The notes beneath the pieces were generated by a model. It was not told the DNA's origin. It saw only the letters and a list, made by a program, of their open reading frames with translations, and ran no database searches. The position numbers and the translations under genes were made by a program. From an uncultured Caryophanales bacterium (GTDB lineage: Bacteria; Bacillota_I; Bacilli_A; RF39; UBA660), in NCBI GenBank assembly GCA_946402785.1, contig CAMIXP010000036.1, forward strand, positions 1 to 10,780: a stretch of DNA of 10,780 nucleotides. Reading direction: 5' to 3'. Of this stretch, positions 1 to 7,263 are shown piece after piece (position 1 is the stretch's first letter; the number at the start of each line of letters is the position of its first letter).

Positions 1-1
1 T

Positions 2-907
2 GATGTGGATCCAATACTTGTAGATATTAATATACATCCTACTAAAATGGATATTAAGTTTTCTAAAATGGATACTTTAAAAGATTTAGTTATTAAAACT
101 ATTACTGAGAAATTGGAAGAGTTAACTTTAATACCGGAAGTGTCTGTAAGAGATAGTTATTCTGTTAGTGAAGTACATAAACAAATTGTTAATAAAGAAG
201 AAAAAGAAGAAGTAAAAGAACAAGAAGAAATTAAATATGAAGAGATAAAATTAGATTTTGAAGTTCATGAAGAAGAGAAAAAATTAGAAGAAAATTTGCC
301 ATTTGAAGTAGAAGAGAAGACTTCTAGAATTAAAAAAATGCATCCAATAGGTGTAGTACTTCTTACTTATATTGTTGCGGAAAATGAAGATGGAATGTAT
401 TTAATAGACCAACATGCGGCAGCAGAGCGAATTAATTATGAAAAGATATTAAAGCAAATTAAAGGAGAAAAACAAGTCATTGATCTATTAATTCCCATTA
501 AAATTGAATTAAGAAAAGATGAAATGATTCTCGCAAAAGAAAGACTACCAATCCTAGAAGAATATGGATTTGAATTTGATGAGTTTGGTTTTAATACGAT
601 TCTAGTTAGATCTCATCCTAGTTGGATTCCAGAAGAAAATGCGGAAGACGTGATTCGAAAACTAATGGACTTAATCATTGATAAAAAAGACTTTGATTTT
701 GATCAATTTGTATGGCGTATGGCCGCAACAGCCGCATGTCGTATGTCTGTCATGGCAGGAGACTATATTTCAATAGAAGACCAAGAATGGATTTTAGAAA
801 ACATTCGTTATTGTGAAAATCCATTTACTTGTCCTCATGGAAGACCTACGATTATTACCTATACCAAATATGAATTAGAAAAATTATTCAAGAGACAACT
901 AGATTAG
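2..907 (+). CDS. mutL: DNA mismatch repair protein MutL, C-terminal part (5' end outside window)
   Basis: MutL couples mismatch recognition by MutS to strand incision. The reading frame is already open at base 2, so the gene starts upstream; GTG at 5 is an internal Val codon. Residue numbers here count from that GTG. The first residues (VDINIHPTK, ending about 14) are the conserved end of the N-terminal GHKL ATPase domain. A charged Lys/Glu-rich linker covers about 50-108. The C-terminal dimerisation/endonuclease domain follows, with DQHAAAERINYE (135-146, the DQHA-x2-E-x4-E nuclease motif), ACR (244-246), CPHGRPT (276-282) and a terminal FKR (295-297). All known metal-site motifs of the nicking endonuclease type are present, so this is the Bacillus-like nicking form rather than the E. 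coli type. The stop TAG overlaps the miaA ribosome binding site, which suggests cotranscription and coupled translation. Confidence 0.96.
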   Translation, partial: DVDPILVDINIHPTKMDIKFSKMDTLKDLVIKTITEKLEELTLIPEVSVRDSYSVSEVHKQIVNKEEKEEVKEQEEIKYEEIKLDFEVHEEEKKLEENLPFEVEEKTSRIKKMHPIGVVLLTYIVAENEDGMYLIDQHAAAERINYEKILKQIKGEKQVIDLLIPIKIELRKDEMILAKERLPILEEYGFEFDEFGFNTILVRSHPSWIPEENAEDVIRKLMDLIIDKKDFDFDQFVWRMAATAACRMSVMAGDYISIEDQEWILENIRYCENPFTCPHGRPTIITYTKYELEKLFKRQLD

Positions 908-911
908 GAGG
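906..911 (+). promoter_or_regulatory. Ribosome binding site of miaA overlapping the mutL stop
   Basis: AGGAGG begins within the mutL TAG stop codon (905-907) and sits 5 bases before the miaA ATG. This supports translational coupling of the two genes and fixes the miaA start. Confidence 0.8.
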
Positions 912-916
912 ACACG

Positions 917-1795
917 ATGAAAGATATTATTGTAATTGTAGGACCAACAGGAGTTGGAAAAACAAAATTAAGTATTGAACTTGCCAAGGAATTAGATGCC
1001 GAAATCATTAATGGAGATAGTGTATCTATTTATAAAAGATTAGATATTGGTAGTGCCAAACCATCCATGGAAGAAAGAAGGGAAATTCCTCATCACTTAA
1101 TTGATATCAGAGATGTAACAGAAGATTATACGGTATTTGATTATCAAAAAGACGTTAGAAGATTAATCGAAGAAATACAAAGTAGGGGAAAAAGAGTAAT
1201 CATCGTAGGAGGAACTGGCCTATACATCAAAGCAGCTCTTTATAATTATGAATTCACAGAAGGAACTACCTATCATGAATATAAAGAGTATTCAAATGAA
1301 GAATTATTAGAGAAAATAAAAAAATACCCAGTAGAGTATCTTCCAGAAGTACAAAATAGAAAACGATTAGTTCGTCTATTAAATAAATTAGAAAACAACG
1401 AAGAAACATCTTATGAAAAAGACAACTTATTATATCCCATTCAAGTAATTGGTCTAACCTGTGATCGTGACATTCTTTATCAAAGAATCAATGACCGAGT
1501 AGATCAAATGATGAAGAAAGGATTATTAGAAGAAATATATTCCTTAAAGGATGAATATCCTCACTCTAGAATCTTAAATAGTGGAAGTGGATATAAAGAA
1601 TTTTATGCCTATCTACAAGGAACGAAAACCTTAGAAGATACGATTGAAGAAATAAAGAAAAATTCTAGAAGATATGCTAAGAGACAATTCACATTCTTTA
1701 AACATCAATTCCCAACAAAATGGTTTGAAACAAACTTTGAGAATTTTCAAGAAACAATCAATCAAGTATTAGAAGATATAAAAAAAGGAGCATAA
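917..1795 (+). CDS. miaA: tRNA dimethylallyltransferase MiaA
   Basis: MiaA transfers a dimethylallyl group to N6 of adenine 37 in tRNAs reading UNN codons, the first step towards ms2i6A. The protein shows the P-loop GPTGVGKT (9-16), the DS pair (34-35, with the presumed general base Asp34), GSAKP (45-49), HHLIDI (59-64), GGTGLY (98-103), GYKE (225-228) and the signature YAKRQFTFF (253-261). The family usually has TAKP and TWF, so Thr to Ser and Trp to Phe are mild substitutions; the usual Gln of DSxQVY is Ser here. At 292 aa it is slightly shorter than the usual 300-315 aa, with the shortening mostly in the middle helical insert (about 112-150). AGGAGG at 906-911 lies 5 bases before the ATG. 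It follows mutL by 9 bp, as in many Bacilli. Confidence 0.96.
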   Translation: MKDIIVIVGPTGVGKTKLSIELAKELDAEIINGDSVSIYKRLDIGSAKPSMEERREIPHHLIDIRDVTEDYTVFDYQKDVRRLIEEIQSRGKRVIIVGGTGLYIKAALYNYEFTEGTTYHEYKEYSNEELLEKIKKYPVEYLPEVQNRKRLVRLLNKLENNEETSYEKDNLLYPIQVIGLTCDRDILYQRINDRVDQMMKKGLLEEIYSLKDEYPHSRILNSGSGYKEFYAYLQGTKTLEDTIEEIKKNSRRYAKRQFTFFKHQFPTKWFETNFENFQETINQVLEDIKKGA

Positions 1796-1809
1796 TTTAT
1801 GCTCCTTTT
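1780..1809. terminator. Bidirectional intrinsic terminator between miaA and the transglutaminase-like gene
   Basis: A near-perfect palindrome pairs 1783-1795 with 1797-1809 (core GGAGCAT/ATGCTCC). On the minus strand the stem is followed by seven T (A tract 1780-1786); on the plus strand the T tract is only four bases, so it should stop minus-strand transcripts more efficiently. The miaA TAA (1793-1795) and the opposing gene's TAA (1797-1799) both lie inside the hairpin, one base apart. Confidence 0.85.
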
Positions 1810-2720
1810 AATTCGTTATAATGATTTATCTCAAAATAATGTTCTGTTTTTTCAATCTCTTGTAGCCTACCAGTACTGATTAAGAAGAAATTATGTTCTA
1901 TGGATTGACTACCATCACTATAAACAGGATCATCCCAAGTAAGATCTAGGTTGTACCAAACTCCACCAATTTCTACAGCATTCCAAACGTGCTTATCAGA
2001 AGAGACTTTAAAGTTTTTTACTTGCATCTTTTCTAAGAATAACTGCATCAAATCTGTATAACCACCACAGACACCCATTCCTTGGAATAGGGGACCATAA
2101 GCGGTATCAGACTGATAAGTCGTATCTCCTTTTTCGCTTCTTCCTGTATCATATCGAGAATGATCAATAATATAATCATGAACTCTTAAAATATTATTAT
2201 AAGAGGAATCATTCATCTGAATTAATTCAACAGATAATTCTTCCACTCTTTGATTAATTTGTTGAATCATATCCTGATCATAGTTTCTAACAACATTAAC
2301 CGTTATTCGACCCATATTATCATACTCTGTTTCAATATGAGAAAATCCATTATATGGATGAACATAATTATTAATATCCGATAACATATCTTGATCATTC
2401 GCAATAGATTGAACTTCAGTAAGACAACCATCCCAATCTTTCGTACAATAGAAAGTAAAAGAACTTAATCCAGAATTCAACATCGTATAATAAATATTAA
2501 TAATATCTTGTCGATTCAAAGGAACAAATTGATCCGTATTTTGTACAAATTGAAAATCATAATCTCGATAATAATCATTTTTTTCTTCAATTTTTACATA
2601 CTTATAAGGAGATAAGTATTGATCAACATAAACATAAACAACATCTTTATATCGAAAAATAAATCCTCCTAGTATTAGGATAAGTCCTAATGACACTAGA
2701 AATTTGGCTATTTTTTTCAT
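1797..2720 (-). CDS. Membrane-anchored transglutaminase-like (cysteine protease fold) protein
   Basis: This 307-aa protein begins with basic residues and one hydrophobic segment (about 4-22), then a region predicted to lie outside the membrane. The C-terminal half carries a transglutaminase-like core: GVCGGYTDL with the nucleophile Cys218, DKHVWNAV with His244, and WYNLDLTWDDP with Asp259, giving a complete Cys-His-Asp triad. Such domains act as peptidases, transglutaminases or amidases on surface substrates; the substrate here is unknown. I chose ATG at 2720 because GGTG of GGTGAT lies 5 bases upstream. GTG at 2723 also opens the frame, giving 308 aa, but would leave only 2 bases. The region at about 40-170 has no recognised domain. 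The gene is monocistronic, with a promoter at 2767-2795 and a terminator at its stop. Assignment to the superfamily is firm; the exact function is not. Confidence 0.85.
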   Translation of the reverse strand: MKKIAKFLVSLGLILILGGFIFRYKDVVYVYVDQYLSPYKYVKIEEKNDYYRDYDFQFVQNTDQFVPLNRQDIINIYYTMLNSGLSSFTFYCTKDWDGCLTEVQSIANDQDMLSDINNYVHPYNGFSHIETEYDNMGRITVNVVRNYDQDMIQQINQRVEELSVELIQMNDSSYNNILRVHDYIIDHSRYDTGRSEKGDTTYQSDTAYGPLFQGMGVCGGYTDLMQLFLEKMQVKNFKVSSDKHVWNAVEIGGVWYNLDLTWDDPVYSDGSQSIEHNFFLISTGRLQEIEKTEHYFEINHYNELKGA

Positions 2721-2766
2721 CACATCACCAATCCTAATACTATTTTAGAACTTGTAGAAAAAATAG

Positions 2767-2795
2767 TAAATAGATTTTTCTCGTTTATCTGTCAA
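2767..2795 (-). promoter_or_regulatory. Probable sigma-A promoter of the transglutaminase-like gene
   Basis: On the minus strand TTGACA (2790-2795), a perfect -35 box, is followed after 17 bases by TATTTA (2767-2772) as a weaker -10. It starts just past the rpsT terminator, which fits an independent transcription unit. Confidence 0.6.
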
Positions 2796-2801
2796 GCAAA
2801 T

Positions 2802-2828
2802 AAAAAAACCAATGTCAAATTGGTTTTT
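2802..2828 (-). terminator. Intrinsic terminator of rpsT
   Basis: A 10-bp stem pairs 2819-2828 with 2804-2813 (core CCAAT/ATTGG) around a 5-base loop. On the minus strand it is followed by a run of seven T (2802-2808). It begins 3 bases after the rpsT stop codon. Confidence 0.85.
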
Positions 2829-2830
2829 AA

Positions 2831-3091
2831 TTACATATCTTTCGTTGATTTACTTAATCTTGATTTTAAACGAGCAGCTTTGTTTTTATGAACTAATCCA
2901 CTTCCCATAGCTTTATCAATTCTTTGTAAAGTAGTATTTAGTTGTTTACTAGCTTCTTCTTTATTTCCGGCTTTAATTTCTCTTTCTAATTTTTTAACAG
3001 CAGTTTTCATACTAGAAGATACGAATGTATTAACATCAGCTTTCTTAGCATTACTACGCATACGCTTTTTTGCACTTTTAATATTTGGCAT
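2831..3091 (-). CDS. rpsT: 30S ribosomal protein S20
   Basis: S20 is a small basic helical-bundle protein that binds 16S rRNA early in assembly of the 30S body. The 86-aa sequence shows the family hallmarks: the start MPNIKSAKKRMRSN, a central Lys/Arg-rich helix, and the C-terminal segment GLVHKNKAARLKSRLSK (about 65-81). The length matches the usual 80-90 aa. GAGGTGA (3096-3102) lies 4 bases before the ATG. It has its own promoter and terminator, so it is a single-gene unit on the strand opposite to the large hypothetical operon. The short leader (about 25 bases) leaves little room for a structured regulatory element. Confidence 0.97.
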   Translation of the reverse strand: MPNIKSAKKRMRSNAKKADVNTFVSSSMKTAVKKLEREIKAGNKEEASKQLNTTLQRIDKAMGSGLVHKNKAARLKSRLSKSTKDM

Positions 3092-3121
3092 ATTCTCACC
3101 TCACTTTTTGTAAACAAGTTA

Positions 3122-3150
3122 ATTCTACCAAATAAATTGAAAAAAAGCAA
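3122..3150 (-). promoter_or_regulatory. Probable promoter of rpsT
   Basis: On the minus strand TTGCTT (3145-3150) is followed after exactly 17 bases by TAGAAT (3122-3127). Transcription would start near 3115, about 25 bases upstream of the rpsT ATG. It is back to back with the divergent promoter at 3174-3202. Confidence 0.6.
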
Positions 3151-3173
3151 ATAAAAATAACATTTTTAACTAC

Positions 3174-3202
3174 TTTTCATTTCATTTAATCTAGTATATA
3201 AT
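3174..3202 (+). promoter_or_regulatory. Probable promoter of the three-gene hypothetical operon
   Basis: TTTTCA (3174-3179), 17 bases, then a perfect TATAAT (3197-3202). The ribosome binding site GAGGTG (3222-3227) and ATG (3233) follow at normal distances. A strong -10 and a modest -35 suggest constitutive sigma-A transcription; I see no operator. Confidence 0.65.
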
Positions 3203-3232
3203 AAATTATAGAATAGGGTATGAGGTGTTCTT

Positions 3233-5065
3233 ATGGAAACAACAAACCAGATAAAAGAGTATAAAAGTCATTTTGTAGAACAATTAGAGTATTTAGGATT
3301 AGAATTAGGAACCAAGTTAGATCAAATCGGAAAAGAGAAAAAAGACTATGGATTATTCAAAAAAATCCATGATCAATTAAATGAATCTGTTCTTGATTTT
3401 TGTAGTTCCTATTTTTCATTGTCTAATGAAGGAAAGAAAGAACTACAAAGAAAACTTCTAAATCTATTTAAAGATCAAGAAATTGTAGATAACATTATTC
3501 AGGAAATAATTAATCTTTACTATTTAAGAGAAGCAGAATTATTAGAATTAGAAGAAACAAGACCTCAATTAGAAATAGCCCTAGAAAATTTAAAAACATT
3601 AAGCGCCAAAATTGAAAAGTATTTATCAGAAATAGATTTACCATCTTTAGAAAGAGAAGAAAACCGTCTTTCCAATCAATTAGAACGAGTAGTTGCTATG
3701 GGTTCAACGATGGAAGAGGATGAAGATGAAGAAATAGAAGATATTGATTTCTTAGAAGAAATGTTAGAAACTTGTTCTCTACCAGATGAAGAGAAAAGAG
3801 GAATCTTAGAAGAAATCATTCGACATAACCTTGCGATTTATAGAGGACAAAAGAAAAAAGAACCAGAAGATTTTGTGATTTTACAAGATGTTCCAACCAT
3901 TACTCAAGAATGTAGAGATCAAATCAATGAATTATTATCTCGAAGAGAAGTAGTAGAACGAATTGTAAGGATTGTAAATGATGATTATGATTCCGTAATT
4001 CATATGACAGGATTAACACTAGAAGAACAAGAACAAGTAGATAGTTCTCTAGAACTTGCAAGAGAAGATATAGAAGAAAATATCCTAGCAAATCAAGGAA
4101 AAACACCAGAAGAAGCATTATCAGAGTTTTTCCAAAAATATGATGAAAGAGAAAGAAAAAAGAGAATCCTCTTAAATCAAGTCTTAGAACAAGAACCAGT
4201 AAGTAGCATTCCAGAAGAGATGCAACAACAAATCTTAGACGAAGCATTTGATTATGAAGAAAAACATCTTTCTTTGATTGGTTTATTATCTCAAGAGGAT
4301 AAAAATAAGATTCAACAATGGATGGCATCTATCTATCAAAATGAGGATAATAGAAAGGCCATCTATGCAAGTAAAGCTTATACAAATCCAGAAGAAGTAG
4401 AAGCACAAGCAGCTTATGAAATACAAGTCATGAGAGACTTAATGGAATGTATTTCAGAAGAAGATAAAGAAACTTATGGAAAGCTTGCAAATCGTATGAA
4501 GACTATCTTAGAAAATGTAAAAGAAACCATTCATACAGAAGAAAGACAAGAAGAAAAAGGTGGAAATATCTTCTACCTAACAAATGAAGAAGGAGTTTCA
4601 ACTTTAGAAGAAGACTTAGAACCGGATCATAAAAGCAAAGGAATTTCTGCTTCTTACTATAAAGAAATAGAAAGCCAAATAAGAGCCATTCAAAATAGAA
4701 GTGAAAAGACATTAGTTGCGGCTCAACCAGTAAATCCTGGATTTAAAGCCATTAAAAAACAAGGAGTTAGATATACCAATTCTTCTCGTACAAAAGTATT
4801 CTTTATTCCAGTAGGAAAAGAAGATGCCATTATTGTAGGAGCAAGCTTTATTACAGGAAAAGATACCATTAAAGATCAAGAAACAAAAGTAAAGAGATAT
4901 ACACCTCAAATTGAAATGCTAAAAGAAGGATTAGAAAACCCAGAAACATATCAAGAAGAGGTATCAAAAGCAAGAAGCATTACGGATCATTTATTTAGAA
5001 ATAGAGAATTAGATTTTATGCTTCAAGAAGAACAAAAACAAGAAGAGACAGTCAATCAAAAATAG
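3233..5065 (+). CDS. Hypothetical coiled-coil protein, 610 aa, with a beta-rich C-terminal domain
   Basis: I do not recognise this protein. It has no signal peptide or membrane segment and should be cytoplasmic. Residues 1-155 are strongly helical and heptad-rich. A very acidic patch (about 160-172) precedes a module at 171-204 (core DEEKRGILEEIIRHN) that recurs at the same place in the next gene's product. Residues 205-440 are charged helices. After a linker, residues 475-590 differ: a basic stretch around 505-521 and two short beta strands (KVFFIPVG and DAIIVGASFI, about 521-540) followed by helices. This helix-strand-strand-helix order is loosely like RelE/ParE-fold toxins, but I see no catalytic signature. 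GAGGTG is 5 bases before the ATG. It is first in an operon with the next two genes. Function unknown; the coding assignment is firm. Confidence 0.9.
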   Translation: METTNQIKEYKSHFVEQLEYLGLELGTKLDQIGKEKKDYGLFKKIHDQLNESVLDFCSSYFSLSNEGKKELQRKLLNLFKDQEIVDNIIQEIINLYYLREAELLELEETRPQLEIALENLKTLSAKIEKYLSEIDLPSLEREENRLSNQLERVVAMGSTMEEDEDEEIEDIDFLEEMLETCSLPDEEKRGILEEIIRHNLAIYRGQKKKEPEDFVILQDVPTITQECRDQINELLSRREVVERIVRIVNDDYDSVIHMTGLTLEEQEQVDSSLELAREDIEENILANQGKTPEEALSEFFQKYDERERKKRILLNQVLEQEPVSSIPEEMQQQILDEAFDYEEKHLSLIGLLSQEDKNKIQQWMASIYQNEDNRKAIYASKAYTNPEEVEAQAAYEIQVMRDLMECISEEDKETYGKLANRMKTILENVKETIHTEERQEEKGGNIFYLTNEEGVSTLEEDLEPDHKSKGISASYYKEIESQIRAIQNRSEKTLVAAQPVNPGFKAIKKQGVRYTNSSRTKVFFIPVGKEDAIIVGASFITGKDTIKDQETKVKRYTPQIEMLKEGLENPETYQEEVSKARSITDHLFRNRELDFMLQEEQKQEETVNQK

Positions 5066-5072
5066 AAAGGAG
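5066..5072 (+). promoter_or_regulatory. Ribosome binding site that decides the start of the second operon gene
   Basis: AAAGGAG directly follows the TAG of the first gene. It leaves 7 bases to ATG 5080 but only one to ATG 5074, so 5080 is the likely start. Confidence 0.7.
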
Positions 5073-5079
5073 AATGATT

Positions 5080-6906
5080 ATGTTTTCAGAACAAAAAGCA
5101 TTAGTAGAACTCATTGGAAAAGCAACTTCGAATTATCAAAAACAAATTGAAAAGCTAATGTCAGAAAACGATTCAACATATGAACGATATCATAAAAACA
5201 GAGCCTTACTAGAAGAGTCAATGGAAAACATAACTTCCATTCCCCTAGAAGAATTAGCAGAAGTGATTGCCGAAAGCAATGTAGAAGAAAAAGATAGAGA
5301 ATTAGAATTTAACTACATGAAATCAATTCGCACTCTATTAGATTTAAATCAAACCAAACAAACAACATTTCAGTTATCTCAAATTCAAAGATCTTATTAT
5401 GAAAGATTTATGCATCAATTAAGAGAAATTGAAAATAAAAGTGAAGAAAAAGTGAAAAATAACCTAGTAACATTAAATCAAATAAAAGGTAAAATTAAAC
5501 AATTAAAACATCTATTAGGAGTTCTAGAAGACTCTAAAAATAGAGAGTATATTGATCAATTAGATGTAATAGAAGAACTATTCCAGACAACAGAAGCATC
5601 TGAAGAAGAAAAAAGAGCCATTTTATATGGAATTTTAAGATATAACAGAGATACCTATCATCATCCACAAGTAGAATCACAAGAAGAAAAACCAAGATTG
5701 AATCTAGGAGAACTAAAAGAATTATTTGCATCTCACGGATATGATTTATCAGAATTAAAAGAAAACTTAATAGAAAATTTATTAGCTTATGGTTCTTTAT
5801 CAAAAATGGAAGAAATATTCCATAGTTTAGAAGAACTAAAATTCCCTAAATTTGATTGTAAAAGGAATGGAATCAAACTAGTTGCCTTATTATTAAATGC
5901 AAATCCATTAACATTAGAAGAAATGGTTTCCTTTGGAAAATCAAAACGTTTATCTCCAAAAGATTTACTTCTATTATTACCAGCTTTGATAGATCAAAAA
6001 GAGTCAAGACAAAGAAAAGAAAAAGGCGAAATCGGTACGGATAATCCATGTTTTATTACTGGTAGAAATAAAGATTTTCAAGCAAATATCGAATTATTTG
6101 AATCCATTGGTTTTAGAACCGATTATATCTTTAAAAAATGCAAAGAATTATTAGTAATGCCACATGAAAAATTAGTATCTAATTATCAAAAATTCTGTCT
6201 ATATGGATTTACCATTAAACAAGATATGTACGGAGATCTAGTTCATCCAGCATTAAGTTGTTTATTATCCAATAATTTTGAAGAAATTGTAGATCAATTC
6301 ATCGAAATTAGTAGAGAGGGACATCGTTACATCAAAGAGAATATGAGTCGTATCACAACGACAACATCTCCAAAAGATATCTTATTCTACAATATGTATG
6401 CATCATACATGGATCAAGATGATAGGGGAGAACATTGGATACCAGAAGGTCCATTCACAAGTACCAATCATCGCAATCTTCATTTAAGAGGAGAAATTAC
6501 ACGATATGCCGGAAGTGGATATGAAAATACTTCTTACCGTGGAATTAATGAAGAAAATAAAGAACAAAAGACAATGACCGTAGAAATTACATTCCCAGAT
6601 CAAGAAGACTTTGATTATGCTGTAGCAGAAGCAAAGACAAGACCAACTACAGAAGAAGATATGATTTCAACAGATCCAAAATTGATTGATTTAGAAGAGT
6701 TTACCGATGAACAAGACCCATTACGTTATGACTTTAATGGAGTATTGATTTCAAAACCAAAAGTATTTAGAATTTATAATGCTTTAAAAGAAGCCAAACT
6801 AGATTCCTTAGAAGATAGCTTATTATATGCCATTACATACAATAGTATCTTAAGTGAAGATGCTTTAGAAAGAATTAAAACAATTCTAAGAGACAGGAGG
6901 AAATAA
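5080..6906 (+). CDS. Hypothetical helical-repeat protein, 608 aa, sharing an N-terminal module with the upstream gene
   Basis: I do not recognise this protein. Starting at ATG 5080 gives 608 aa; an in-frame ATG at 5074 would give 610 but is too close to the ribosome binding site. Residues 1-150 are coiled-coil helices. Residues about 161-195 (core SEEEKRAILYGILRYN) match about 40% of positions in the upstream protein's module. Two copies of an ~80-residue all-helical unit follow, at about 212-293 and 336-416, each opening with an ELFxSxG(Y/F) turn. This resembles helical-repeat scaffolds such as mTERF-type proteins in pattern only. The region at about 430-550 is poorly ordered and acidic. A final segment (about 550-600) has a YDFNGVLIS strand, then helices. 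There is no membrane segment and no enzyme motif. It is second in the operon, 14 bases after the first gene, and the next gene starts 1 base after its stop. Perhaps the two large proteins interact; that is inference. Confidence 0.88.
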   Translation: MFSEQKALVELIGKATSNYQKQIEKLMSENDSTYERYHKNRALLEESMENITSIPLEELAEVIAESNVEEKDRELEFNYMKSIRTLLDLNQTKQTTFQLSQIQRSYYERFMHQLREIENKSEEKVKNNLVTLNQIKGKIKQLKHLLGVLEDSKNREYIDQLDVIEELFQTTEASEEEKRAILYGILRYNRDTYHHPQVESQEEKPRLNLGELKELFASHGYDLSELKENLIENLLAYGSLSKMEEIFHSLEELKFPKFDCKRNGIKLVALLLNANPLTLEEMVSFGKSKRLSPKDLLLLLPALIDQKESRQRKEKGEIGTDNPCFITGRNKDFQANIELFESIGFRTDYIFKKCKELLVMPHEKLVSNYQKFCLYGFTIKQDMYGDLVHPALSCLLSNNFEEIVDQFIEISREGHRYIKENMSRITTTTSPKDILFYNMYASYMDQDDRGEHWIPEGPFTSTNHRNLHLRGEITRYAGSGYENTSYRGINEENKEQKTMTVEITFPDQEDFDYAVAEAKTRPTTEEDMISTDPKLIDLEEFTDEQDPLRYDFNGVLISKPKVFRIYNALKEAKLDSLEDSLLYAITYNSILSEDALERIKTILRDRRK

Positions 6907-6907
6907 T

Positions 6908-7195
6908 ATGGATTTTCTACTAGAAGAAGGTTTTAAAGAAGAAATCATCAAGAAGATGAAACAAAGATATGATAGTAGTGTATTAGATTTATTTTTACTA
7001 GAACAAGAAAACGTTTTAGATGTAATCCATTATTTCCAAAGAATCGGAATTCGTGTGATAGATGAACTATTATTAACGAGAATAGAAATCTTCACAAAAG
7101 ACATTAATGAAGTAAAAGATGCCTTTTTAAAGCACAATATTAAGGAAATAGTGAAGGAAATAAATGAAGACATTACAACGATAGATTTCATATAA
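6908..7195 (+). CDS. Small hypothetical helical protein, 95 aa
   Basis: A short, mostly helical, slightly acidic protein with no signal peptide, membrane segment, cysteine or known motif. It reads as about four amphipathic helices, with an aliphatic central stretch (about 40-63) containing RIGIRVIDELLLTRIEIF. It has a perfect AGGAGG (6895-6900) 7 bases before the ATG, placed inside the end of the previous gene, so translation is probably coupled. It is the last gene of the operon, and the terminator hairpin includes its stop codon. The coding call rests on the ribosome binding site, tight spacing and A/T-ending codon use like that of its neighbours. It may be a partner of the two large upstream proteins; function unknown. 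Confidence 0.82.
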   Translation: MDFLLEEGFKEEIIKKMKQRYDSSVLDLFLLEQENVLDVIHYFQRIGIRVIDELLLTRIEIFTKDINEVKDAFLKHNIKEIVKEINEDITTIDFI

Positions 7196-7219
7196 AGAGG
7201 GTTACCTCTTTATTTTTTT
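7192..7219 (+). terminator. Intrinsic terminator of the three-gene hypothetical operon
   Basis: A 9-bp stem pairs 7192-7200 with 7205-7213 (core AAAGAGG/CCTCTTT) around a GTTA loop, followed by a run of seven T (7213-7219). The stop codon of the 95-aa gene (7193-7195) lies in the stem. Confidence 0.88.
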
Positions 7220-7237
7220 GCCAAAATGTGGTATAAT
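7209..7237 (+). promoter_or_regulatory. Extended -10 promoter of the 448-aa gene, overlapping the preceding terminator
   Basis: TGG directly precedes a perfect TATAAT (7232-7237), forming an extended -10 element. The -35 at 17 bases (TTTATT, 7209-7214) is weak and falls inside the terminator stem and T tract. Transcription would start near 7244, about 20 bases before the ATG at 7264. Confidence 0.7.
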
Positions 7238-7263
7238 ATGTCTACCAATGGGGGTTAGGTAGT

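Noticed and set aside
3197..3210. Inverted repeat TATAAT-AA-ATTATA as a possible operator
   Set aside because: It includes the -10 box, is made only of A and T, and can easily occur by chance in AT-rich intergenic DNA.
3924..4328. 134-aa minus-strand frame rich in Leu, Phe and Val
   Set aside because: It is antisense to the first 610-aa gene; hydrophobic runs arise from complementing Glu/Lys-rich codons. No ribosome binding site or promoter.
5074..5079. Upstream ATG as start of the second large gene
   Set aside because: Only one base separates it from the AAAGGAG ribosome binding site, whereas ATG 5080 has the normal 7-base spacing.
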